Below, in pieces: positions 6,317 through 13,924 of a DNA stretch of 13,924 nucleotides. A program made the translations under genes and the position numbers. Each line of letters begins with the position of its first letter. Positions within the stretch are counted from its first letter, which is position 1. The notes beneath the pieces were generated by a model. The model was not told the origin of the DNA. It ran no database searches and was given only the letters and a program-made list of their open reading frames with translations. The DNA comes from Streptomyces californicus (GTDB lineage Bacteria; Actinomycetota; Actinomycetes; Streptomycetales; Streptomycetaceae): contig NZ_JNZZ01000052.1 in NCBI RefSeq assembly GCF_000717645.1, positions 1-13,924 on the forward strand, in the 5' to 3' direction.

Positions 6317-6418
6317 GGGCTGTGCGGGTCCGCGCTGATGGGCTGTGCGGGTCCGGGCCGGGGGGCTGTGCGGGTCCGCGCTGGGGGGCTGTGCCGGTGG
6401 GCTGCGCCGGTCCGCGCT
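6317..6418. repeat. 23-bp tandem repeat array
   Basis: Units beginning GGGCTGTGCGGGTCC start at 6317, 6340, 6363 and 6386, an exact 23-bp period. The fourth unit is cut to 13 bp, and a diverged fifth starts at 6399. The array lies just past the kinase stop, in the gap between the convergent kinase and ilvD genes. It has no unique spacers, so it is not CRISPR. No coding function is apparent. Confidence 0.8.
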
Positions 6419-6505
6419 GGGAACGACGCGGGCCCGGACGCCTGGTGAAGGGCCGCGCCGGGAACGACGCGGCCCCGAAGGCCCGGTGAGGGGCCCCCGG
6501 GGCCG
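6419..6505. repeat. 41-bp imperfect duplication with hairpins between convergent genes
   Basis: GGGAACGACGCGG occurs at 6419-6431, and a copy whose 13 bases match apart from one position of the flank starts at 6460. Each copy continues through a related C/G-rich tail ending GGTGA(A/G)GGGCC. CGGCCCCG (6470-6477) can pair with CGGGGCCG (6498-6505), and GGCCCC (6471-6476) alternatively with GGGGCC (6490-6495). These could terminate transcripts arriving from either side. The rest of the gap to the ilvD stop at 6578 shows nothing further. Confidence 0.6.
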
Positions 6506-6577
6506 GGTGCTGCCGGTTCGGGGTGTCGCGCCGGTCCGCGCGACGGCTTCGCGGGTCCGCGGGGCGCGTGCCCCGGT

Positions 6578-8428
6578 TCAGCCCAGCTTGGAGACGTCGC
6601 GGACCGCGCCACGGTCGGCGCTCGTCGCCATCGCCGCGTAGGCGCGCAGGGCGGCCGAGACCTTGCGGTCGCGGTTCTTCGGCGCGTACACCCCGTTCAA
6701 CGCCGCGCGGCGGGTGGCCAGTTCGGCGTCGTCCACGAGCAGCTCGATGGAGCGGTTCGGGATGTCGATGCGGATGCGGTCGCCGTCCTCGACGAGCGCG
6801 ATCGTGCCGCCGGAGGCCGCCTCGGGCGAGGCGTGGCCGATGGAGAGGCCCGACGTGCCGCCGGAGAAGCGGCCGTCCGTGACCAGCGCGCAGACCTTGC
6901 CCAGGCCCCGCCCCTTGAGGAAGGACGTCGGGTAGAGCATCTCCTGCATGCCGGGGCCGCCGCGCGGGCCCTCGTAGCGGATGACGACGACGTCGCCGGG
7001 CTCGATCTCCTTGCGCAGGATCTTGTCGACGGCGTCGTCCTGGGATTCGCAGACGACGGCCGGGCCCTCGAAGGTCCAGATCGACTCGTCGACGCCGGCC
7101 GTCTTCACGACGCAGCCGTCCTCGGCGAGGTTGCCCTTGAGGACGGCGAGCCCGCCGTCCGCGGAGTACGCGTGCTCGACGTCGCGGATGCAGCCGCCCG
7201 CCGCGTCCAGGTCGAGGGTGTCCCACCGCTCGGACTGCGAGAAGGCGGTGGCGGAGCGGACGCAGCCGGGGGCGGCGTGCCACAGCTCGACGGCCTCGGG
7301 GGACGGGGAGCCGCCGCGCACGTCCCAGTCCTTCAGCCACTCGGCGAGGGTGTCGGAGTGCACCGAGTGGACGTCCTCGTTGAGCAGGCCGCCGCGGTGC
7401 AGTTCGCCGAGGAGGGCGGGGATGCCGCCAGCGCGGTGGACGTCCTCCATGTAGTACGTGCCGCCGGGGGCGACGTTGGGGGCGACCTTGGACAGACAGG
7501 GGACGCGGCGCGAGACGGCGTCGATGTCGGCCAGGTCGTAGGCCAGCTCGGCCTCCTGGGCGGCGGCCAGCAGGTGCAGGATCGTGTTGGTCGAGCCGCC
7601 CATGGCGATGTCCAGCGCCATGGCGTTGTCGAACGCGGCGCGGGTGCCGATGGCGCGCGGCAGGACGGTGGCGTCGTCCTGCTCGTAGTAGCGCTTGGTG
7701 ATCTCGACGATCGTGCGCCCGGCGTTCTCGTACAGCGCCTTGCGGGCGGTGTGGGTGGCGAGGACCGAGCCGTTGCCGGGGAGGGAGAGGCCGAGGGCCT
7801 CGGTCAGGCAGTTCATCGAGTTGGCGGTGAACATGCCGGAGCAGCTGCCGCAGGTGGGGCAGGCGTTCTCCTCGATGCGGAGGATGTCCTCGTCGGAGAC
7901 GGACTCGTCCACCGCGTCGCTGATCGCGTTGACCAGGTCGAGTTTTCGCACGGTCCCGTCGACCAGGGTGGCCTTGCCGGCCTCCATCGGGCCGCCGGAG
8001 ACGAAGACGGTCGGGATGTTGAGGCGCATCGCGGCGTTCAGCATGCCCGGGGTGATCTTGTCGCAGTTGGAGATGCAGATCAGGGCGTCCGCGCAGTGCG
8101 CCTCGACCATGTACTCCACGGAGTCGGCGATCAGGTCGCGCGAGGGCAGGCTGTAGAGCATGCCGCCGTGGCCCATGGCGATGCCGTCGTCCACGGCGAT
8201 GGTGTTGAACTCGCGCGGGACCGCGCCCGCGGCCTGGATCGCCTCGGAGACGATCCGGCCGACCGGGGCGAGGTGGGTGTGGCCGGGGACGAACTCGGTG
8301 AACGAGTTGGCGACGGCGATGATCGGCTTGCCGATGTCCGCGCTCGCTACGCCCGACGCGCGCATAAGGGCGCGCGCGCCCGCCATGTTGCGTCCGTGGG
8401 TGACCGTGCGGGACCTCAGCTGCGGCAT
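6578..8428 (-). CDS. ilvD: Dihydroxy-acid dehydratase
   Basis: Iron-sulfur enzyme of valine, leucine and isoleucine synthesis, converting 2,3-dihydroxy-3-methyl acids to 2-keto acids in the cytosol. The 616-residue length fits the long E. coli-like form, which it resembles from end to end. Metal and substrate motifs are [12 protein letters not shown] (79-90), NCDKITPGM (121-129, with C122) and [12 protein letters not shown] (189-200, with C190, C193 and C196). Near the C-terminus the family's second signature starts [10 protein letters not shown], and the protein ends [10 protein letters not shown]. The ATG at 8428 follows AAGGAG about 11 nt upstream. The open frame extends further but without family similarity. 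It is transcribed alone, converging on the kinase gene. Assignment is secure. Confidence 0.97.
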   Translation of the reverse strand: MPQLRSRTVTHGRNMAGARALMRASGVASADIGKPIIAVANSFTEFVPGHTHLAPVGRIVSEAIQAAGAVPREFNTIAVDDGIAMGHGGMLYSLPSRDLIADSVEYMVEAHCADALICISNCDKITPGMLNAAMRLNIPTVFVSGGPMEAGKATLVDGTVRKLDLVNAISDAVDESVSDEDILRIEENACPTCGSCSGMFTANSMNCLTEALGLSLPGNGSVLATHTARKALYENAGRTIVEITKRYYEQDDATVLPRAIGTRAAFDNAMALDIAMGGSTNTILHLLAAAQEAELAYDLADIDAVSRRVPCLSKVAPNVAPGGTYYMEDVHRAGGIPALLGELHRGGLLNEDVHSVHSDTLAEWLKDWDVRGGSPSPEAVELWHAAPGCVRSATAFSQSERWDTLDLDAAGGCIRDVEHAYSADGGLAVLKGNLAEDGCVVKTAGVDESIWTFEGPAVVCESQDDAVDKILRKEIEPGDVVVIRYEGPRGGPGMQEMLYPTSFLKGRGLGKVCALVTDGRFSGGTSGLSIGHASPEAASGGTIALVEDGDRIRIDIPNRSIELLVDDAELATRRAALNGVYAPKNRDRKVSAALRAYAAMATSADRGAVRDVSKLG

Positions 8429-8526
8429 CGTCGCTCGCTCCTTCGGCAGGGGGCTGCCTACGACAGTGGAGAAAAAAGGCTGTCTTCGAGCGTACGCCCC
8501 GGATCCAAGATCTGGACAGTCTGTCC
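8429..8526 (-). promoter_or_regulatory. ilvD promoter, leader and possible operator
   Basis: TACGCT on the minus strand (8494-8489) is a -10 candidate, giving a leader of about 54 nt. The -35 position is weak (TGTCCA, 8518-8513, at 18 bp) and overlaps the palindrome GGACAGTCTGTCC (8514-8526). The same half-site core recurs in the leader as GACAG (8462-8466) and CTGTC (8480-8484). The leader also has a short hairpin, GGCAG (8445-8449) and CTGCC (8454-8458), just before the ribosome site, and a run of six T. No leader peptide rich in branched-chain residues was found. Confidence 0.45.
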
Positions 8527-8575
8527 GGTATGCGGGACGCCGTGGTCGGTGGATGGGCGCCGGGGATCGACTGTA

Positions 8576-8647
8576 CAAAGCCGGTGCCGGGTCGGGGGGC
8601 GCTCCTCCCCGCAAAGCCGGTGCCGGGCCGGGCGGCGCTCCTCCCCG
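8576..8647. repeat. 36-bp tandem duplication
   Basis: Two adjacent 36-bp units (8576-8611 and 8612-8647), each beginning CAAAGCCGGTGCCGGG and ending GCTCCTCCCCG, differ at two positions. They lie between the tetR stop and the ilvD promoter, so they fall in the 3' flank of tetR. Near identity implies a recent duplication. Confidence 0.85.
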
Positions 8648-8648
8648 G

Positions 8649-8676
8649 CTCGGGCTCAGCGCCTCGGGCTCAGCGC
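8649..8676. repeat. 14-bp tandem duplication across the tetR stop codon
   Basis: CTCGGGCTCAGCGC is repeated exactly (8649-8662 and 8663-8676). The second copy contains the tetR stop (TCA at 8670-8672). The first copy holds the same TGA in a different frame, because 14 is not a multiple of three. Confidence 0.85.
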
Positions 8677-9380
8677 CCGGCCACGTATCGCTGGAGGGTG
8701 GGCGCCACCATCGCGACGATCTCCGCCGGGTCCGCCGAGGCGAGCGGTTCGGCGCGGACGACGTACCGGAGCATCACGATGCCGAGCATGTGCGAGGCGG
8801 CCAGCTCGGCGCGGAGGGTGGGGTCCGGTACGTCCAGCTCGGCCGCGATCCGCTCCAGCAGCCGCCGCAGCACGAAGTCGCGCAGGACGTTCGCCGCCGC
8901 CTCGTGGGTGACGGCGGACCGGAGGATCGCCAGCAGGGGCGTACGGGTGCCGGGGTCCTCCCACACGGAGAGGAAGAAGGCCGCGAGCCGCTCTCCCAGC
9001 CCCTCCGGCGGACCGTCCAGCACGGCGGGGAGGACCAGGGCCGGTTCGAAGGTCAGCTCGACGGCGGCGGCGAAGACCCCGTCCTTCGTACCGAAGTAGT
9101 GGTGGACGAGGGCGGCGTCGACCCCGGCGGCCTTGGCGATGCCCCGGACCGACGTCTTGTCGTAGCCGCGCTCGGCGAACTCCGTACGGGCCGCCTCCAG
9201 GATGCGCGTACGGGCGTCGGGGCCGTCGGCCGCGGCCTTGCGGGAGGGGCGGCCCCGGCGGCGGGGGGCGGTCTCCCCGGCGGCCGCCTTTCCGGTCCCG
9301 GGCTCCTCCGCGCTCGCCTTTTCGGCCGCGCCGGCCTCCTCGGTCGCGGCCCCGCCCGTCCCGTTGGTCTCCTCGGTCAC
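8670..9380 (-). CDS. TetR/AcrR family transcriptional regulator
   Basis: DNA-binding repressor type, 236 residues. A disordered Glu/Ala-rich N-terminus with a basic RRRGRPSRK patch (40-48) precedes the TetR DNA-binding domain: [30 protein letters not shown] with the helix-turn-helix near 76-96 and the conserved [11 protein letters not shown] (93-103). The helical C-terminal ligand domain contains [16 protein letters not shown] (194-209). The GTG at 9380 overlaps the TGA of the TIM-barrel gene as GTGA (9380-9377) and has no good ribosome site, suggesting coupled translation. A later in-frame start near the basic patch is possible. The operon partner is a plausible target, along with itself. 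Ligand unknown. Confidence 0.9.
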   Translation of the reverse strand: MTEETNGTGGAATEEAGAAEKASAEEPGTGKAAAGETAPRRRGRPSRKAAADGPDARTRILEAARTEFAERGYDKTSVRGIAKAAGVDAALVHHYFGTKDGVFAAAVELTFEPALVLPAVLDGPPEGLGERLAAFFLSVWEDPGTRTPLLAILRSAVTHEAAANVLRDFVLRRLLERIAAELDVPDPTLRAELAASHMLGIVMLRYVVRAEPLASADPAEIVAMVAPTLQRYVAGR

Positions 9381-10216
9381 GGGCGGTGGATTCCGGGGGA
9401 CGGATCGGCGGAGGCGGCGGCGAGGTGGAGGCGGGTGAAGGCCAGCGCCTCGGCGAGATCGGCCTCGCGTTCGGCGGAGGACATGGCACGCCGGGTGTTG
9501 ACCTCGATGACGACGTGCCCGTCGAAGCCCGTGCCGGCCAGCCGTTCCAGCAGCTCGGCGCACGGCTGGTCGCCCCGGCCGGGCACCAGGTGCTCGTCCT
9601 TGGCCGAACCCTTGCCGTCCGCGAGGTGGACGTGGGCGAGCCGGTCGCCCATCCGGTCCACCATGGCGAGCGCCTCGGTGCGGGCGGTCGCGGTGTGCGA
9701 GAGGTCGACCGTGAAGTGCCGGTAGTCGTCGTTGGTGACGTCCCAGTCGGGGGCGTACGCGAGCATCTCGCGGTCCCGGTAGCGCCACGGGTACATGTTC
9801 TCGACGGCGAACCGGACATCGGTCTCGCCGGCCATCCGCCAGATCCCGTTCACGAAGTCGCGGGCGTAGGTGCGCTGCCACCGGAACGGCGGGTGGACCA
9901 CGACGGTGGAGGCGCCGAGCTTCTCCGCTGCCGCCTTCGCCCGCTGGAGCTTGACCCAGGGGTCGGTGGACCAGACGCGCTGCGTGATCAGGAGGCAGGG
10001 GGCGTGCACGGCGAGGATCGGCACCCGGTGGTAGTCGGAGAGCCGCCGCAGGGCCTCGGTGTCCTGGCTGACCGGGTCGGTCCAGACCATGACCTCGACG
10101 CCGTCGTAGCCGAGGCGCGCGGCGATCTCGAAGGCCGTCGCGGTGGACTCGGGATAGACCGAGGCCGTAGACAGGGCGACCTTCGCATCGGGGACGCGCA
10201 CCACTGGTTCTGCCAC
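9377..10216 (-). CDS. Xylose isomerase-like TIM-barrel protein (sugar phosphate isomerase/epimerase family)
   Basis: A 279-residue protein of the AP-endonuclease-2/xylose-isomerase barrel superfamily. Candidate metal and active-site residues fall at strand ends: E41 in YDGVEVM, H71 in LAVHAP, H108 in VVVHPP, E139 in RFAVENM, D171 and H174 in VDLSHT, H197 and D200 in AHVHLADG, then GRGDQP (213-218) and E238 in VVIEVNTR. This fits a divalent-metal enzyme acting on a sugar-like substrate; the reaction cannot be named. The GTG at 10216 lacks a Shine-Dalgarno, but TACCCT ends 6 nt before it, predicting a leaderless message. Upstream in-frame starts code for unconserved-looking sequence. It is coupled to tetR, so the pair is probably co-regulated. 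Confidence 0.85.
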   Translation of the reverse strand: MAEPVVRVPDAKVALSTASVYPESTATAFEIAARLGYDGVEVMVWTDPVSQDTEALRRLSDYHRVPILAVHAPCLLITQRVWSTDPWVKLQRAKAAAEKLGASTVVVHPPFRWQRTYARDFVNGIWRMAGETDVRFAVENMYPWRYRDREMLAYAPDWDVTNDDYRHFTVDLSHTATARTEALAMVDRMGDRLAHVHLADGKGSAKDEHLVPGRGDQPCAELLERLAGTGFDGHVVIEVNTRRAMSSAEREADLAEALAFTRLHLAAASADPSPGIHRP

Positions 10217-10228
10217 CTGGCCAGGGTA
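10217..10228 (-). promoter_or_regulatory. -10 box and leaderless start of the TIM-barrel/tetR unit
   Basis: TACCCT on the minus strand (10228-10223) is followed by six bases and then the GTG start. Transcription would begin at the start codon. No clear -35 box is visible. An inverted repeat, GTGAC (10289-10293) and GTCAC (10299-10303), about 75-90 bp upstream might bind a regulator, perhaps the TetR protein, but its distance from the promoter makes this a guess. Confidence 0.4.
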
Positions 10229-10310
10229 CGGGCAGCCGTGCGCCCGTCCGAGGGCTCCTGGCGGAAAGTGATCAGGGCCATGGCCGCGGTGACCGTACGT
10301 CACAGGGGAG

Positions 10311-10328
10311 CGCCGGAACGTTCCGGCG
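10311..10328. terminator. 18-bp perfect palindrome, possible ppx terminator or binding site
   Basis: CGCCGGAACGTTCCGGCG is perfectly self-complementary with no loop. It lies 27 bp past the ppx stop, in the 138-bp gap before the TIM-barrel gene. As RNA it could form a stem with a small loop; as DNA it could be a protein site. Both readings are open. Confidence 0.45.
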
Positions 10329-10354
10329 GCGGGCCCTTCGACCGGCGCCGGCCG

Positions 10355-12247
<1,893 letters not shown>

Positions 12248-12295
12248 TGAGGCGCCGCCGGAGCGCTGCGGGGGCACTGACGGATCGCCGAGCGG

Positions 12296-12475
12296 GGCGG
12301 TGAGCTGACACAGCGCTGAGTGGGGTGTTGAGCGGGCGGTGAGCTGGGTGCTGACACAGCGCTGAGTGCGGTGCTGAGCTGAGCTGGCGGTGAGCCGGGT
12401 GCTGACACAGCGCTGTGCGGAGCGGTGGGCTGGGCGGTGAGTTGGTTGCTGACGGAGCGCTGAGCTGGGCGGTGG
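12296..12475 (+). repeat. TGA-rich minisatellite, about 46-51 bp units
   Basis: GCTGACACAGCGCTG(A)GTG-type cores start at 12304, 12350, 12401 and 12448 (diverged), and GGCGGTGA-type cores at 12296, 12335, 12386, 12433 and 12468. Spacing varies between copies (35-51 bp). The first three copies share the palindrome CAGCGCTG. TGA occurs about 14 times in 170 bp on the plus strand, in all frames. The array fills the gap between two convergent genes. No gene, tRNA or clear terminator is seen in 12248-12492. Confidence 0.8.
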
Positions 12476-12492
12476 TCGGGCTTACGGGGGGG

Positions 12493-13924
12493 TCAGCCGG
12501 TCGTCGGGTCCGGGTCGGTCGGGGTCGGGTCCGTGGGCGCCGGGTCCGTCGGACCGGTCGGGGTCGGGGTCGGTTCCGGCGGGTCCGTGGTCTCCGGCGG
12601 ATCGGTCGGCTCCGGCGGGTCCGTGGGGTCGGTCGGGCCGGGGCCCGGGTCCGTGGGGCCGGGGTCGGTCGGGCCGGGATCGGTGGGTCCGGGGTCGGTC
12701 GGCCCGGGGTCCGTGGGGCCCGGCCCGGTCGGGCGCGGGGCGGGTGTGCCGGGGCGGGTGGGGCGCGGGCCCCCCGTCGTCGGAACCGTGCCCCCGTACC
12801 CGTCGATGAGCACGGCGGAGCCCGAGGGCGTCAGCGAGATCCGGGCCCGCCACGGGCCGGGCGGCTGCGCGTGCCGGATCACCGTGACCGTGACCGTGGT
12901 GGATCCTCCGGCGGCGAGCGTGCCCGACGTACGGCTCAGGCGCAGCCAGTGCGCGTCGGCCGCCGCCGACCAGCTCACCGGCTCCCCGCCGCCGGCGGTC
13001 AGGGTGAGCGTCGTGACGGCGCCGGAGGTCCGGGCCGTCACCGTCAGCCGGGCGTCGCCGTGGCGCGCGCCGCCGACGCTGACCACCTCGGCGGAGACGT
13101 CCGGGACCCGCGCCCCGAAGCGGTCTCCGGGCGGGCCGCCGCCGTTCTCGGACGGGTCGCCGTCCATCCCGCCCGCGCCGTCCGCCTCGGTGGCGGTGAC
13201 CGACGAGCCGTCGTGGCCCTCGCCGGTGTGGGGCGCTCCCCGGTACGCGGCCCACAGGGCGATCACGGGGGCGGCGACCACCGTCGCGACGACCGTCGTC
13301 GTCACGACCCGGGCGCGCAGCCGGTCCCGGCGGGCGGCCTGGTCCTTGGGATCGAGCGGGTACCCGGCCCGGTCGAGGCGCGGTCCGGCGACGCGGGCGC
13401 GCTGCGCCTGCGCCATGGCGACGTACACGGAGGGGCGCGGGGCGTCGACCAGGGGCAGGGCGGCGACCGGCGCGGCCCCGGGCCAGGGGCCTGCGGCGTC
13501 CGCCCGCTCGGCGGCGCGCCGGCAGCGGGGGCAGTCGTCGACGTGCTGGACCAGTTCCCGGCGCAGGTCGGCGGAGAGTGGCGCCCGCTGGTCGCCGGTG
13601 AGCCCGGCGACGGTGGGGCAGCCGCCGGCCCTGACGACGGCGAGGGCGGCGCGGGTGCGCTCCACCTCGCAGGCCGCTCCGGCCAGCAGTTCCCGGGCGG
13701 TGGCGGGCTCCAGTCCGAGGACGGCGGCGACGGCGGGCGGGGCGAGGCGGTGGCGTACGGCCAGTTCGAGGGCTTCGCGCTGCTCCGGGGTGGTGCCCGC
13801 GGCCTCGGGCCAGGCGAGCGTGGCCAGCTCCCGGCGGCGGGCCTCGGCGGCCGGCGACTCGGCGGGGACGGGGGTGGCGGCGTCCTCGGGGGTGGTGGGC
13901 GCGGGGTGCTGCGGGGTGGTGGCG
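12493..13924 (-). CDS. Sigma/anti-sigma-like membrane protein with BACON domain (5' end beyond window)
   Basis: The frame stays open to the right edge, so the true start lies outside; 476 residues are visible. Numbered from the edge, they contain a helix-turn-helix like sigma region 4 (about 43-85: TTPEQREALELAVRHRLAPP, then AVAAVLGLEPATARELL), then a zinc anti-sigma-type pattern (C102, H127, C131, C134; C-x24-H-x3-C-x2-C). One membrane helix follows (about 206-226). Outside are a Gly/Asp-rich linker, a BACON-type beta domain (about 276-378, with WLRLSRTSGTLAAGGSTTV) and a tail of GPTDP repeats (about 400-476). BACON domains are thought to bind carbohydrate or mucin. The likely role is a membrane-tethered envelope sensor or regulator; whether the helix-turn-helix still binds RNA polymerase or DNA is unknown. 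A GTG at 13665 is internal, not the start. Confidence 0.82.
   Translation of the reverse strand, partial: ATTPQHPAPTTPEDAATPVPAESPAAEARRRELATLAWPEAAGTTPEQREALELAVRHRLAPPAVAAVLGLEPATARELLAGAACEVERTRAALAVVRAGGCPTVAGLTGDQRAPLSADLRRELVQHVDDCPRCRRAAERADAAGPWPGAAPVAALPLVDAPRPSVYVAMAQAQRARVAGPRLDRAGYPLDPKDQAARRDRLRARVVTTTVVATVVAAPVIALWAAYRGAPHTGEGHDGSSVTATEADGAGGMDGDPSENGGGPPGDRFGARVPDVSAEVVSVGGARHGDARLTVTARTSGAVTTLTLTAGGGEPVSWSAAADAHWLRLSRTSGTLAAGGSTTVTVTVIRHAQPPGPWRARISLTPSGSAVLIDGYGGTVPTTGGPRPTRPGTPAPRPTGPGPTDPGPTDPGPTDPGPTDPGPTDPGPGPTDPTDPPEPTDPPETTDPPEPTPTPTGPTDPAPTDPTPTDPDPTTG
12634..12735 (-). repeat. 15-bp coding repeat (GPTDP units)
   Basis: At least five near-identical 15-bp units encode Gly-Pro-Thr-Asp-Pro in the C-terminal tail of the BACON protein. 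Synonymous differences between units show that the amino-acid pattern is kept. Looser Pro/Thr/Asp/Glu repeats continue to the stop. The tail is probably extended and could span the cell wall. Confidence 0.8.

Noticed and set aside
6317..6418. CRISPR-like array
   Set aside because: Units are contiguous with no unique spacers, and no cas genes are present. Same for the array at 12296-12475.
3976..6489. 837-codon open frame overlapping the kinase gene on the same strand
   Set aside because: It is Arg/Gly-rich with no domains, while the other frame encodes all kinase motifs. A frame shadow.
6578..8614. 62-residue N-terminal extension of IlvD
   Set aside because: Similarity to IlvD begins at [17 protein letters not shown], and a good ribosome site precedes that ATG. 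The extension runs through the promoter.
9377..10303. Upstream GTG at 10303 as start of the TIM-barrel protein
   Set aside because: It would add low-complexity residues and place the TACCCT -10 box inside the gene.
12493..13665. BACON protein starting at the GTG at 13665
   Set aside because: The frame is open and family-like upstream to the window edge, including the helix-turn-helix. The GTG codes for an internal valine.

Overview
The window is GC-rich DNA with strong GC bias at third codon positions, many GTG starts and actinobacterial protein families. It is almost certainly from a Streptomyces or close relative. The content is mostly chromosomal core. I see no insertion sequence, phage gene, integrase, tRNA or CRISPR array.

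Layout, left to right. Bases 1-416 contain no protein gene. Read on the minus strand they look like the promoter and leader zone of a ribosomal RNA operon whose 16S gene lies beyond the left edge: a near-consensus promoter (TTGACA, 17 bp, TAGTGT), a second TAATGT -10 box, then two copies of an A/G-rich leader element that folds into a GAAA-tetraloop hairpin. proC (417-1226, minus) sits directly upstream of and co-directional with this operon, and the rRNA -35 box lies in the loop of the proC terminator hairpin. Upstream of proC, an ABC-2 permease (1306-2028) and its ATPase (2025-2822) overlap by 4 bp. They are driven from an apparently leaderless promoter whose start codon lies inside a perfect 9-bp inverted repeat. 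A strong terminator (2877-2913) separates this unit from a small membrane protein (2963-3499). An SH3-domain protein (3602-3961, minus) is divergent from a membrane-anchored Ser/Thr protein kinase with a beta-propeller ectodomain (4094-6286, plus).

The kinase converges on ilvD (6578-8428, minus) across a tandem-repeat array. Next come a two-gene unit read leftward, a xylose-isomerase-like TIM-barrel protein (9377-10216) translationally coupled to a TetR regulator (8670-9380), and a Ppx/GppA phosphatase (10355-11305, minus). The phosphatase is divergent from a cysteine-rich, DUF3109-like protein (11367-12233, plus). A second, TGA-dense tandem-repeat array fills the next convergent gap. The right edge is the 3' part of a gene (12493 to beyond 13924, minus) for an unusual membrane protein with a sigma-region-4-like helix-turn-helix, a zinc anti-sigma-like motif, one membrane helix, a BACON ectodomain and a Pro/Thr/Asp tail.

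The genes do not form one pathway. proC (proline) and ilvD (branched-chain amino acids) are housekeeping; kinase, TetR and the sigma/anti-sigma-like fusion are regulatory. Two themes recur. Several starts lack a Shine-Dalgarno sequence but have a TANNNT-like box 6-7 nt upstream, which predicts leaderless transcripts. Gene 3' ends carry short tandem duplications. Family assignments are by eye; no search was run.
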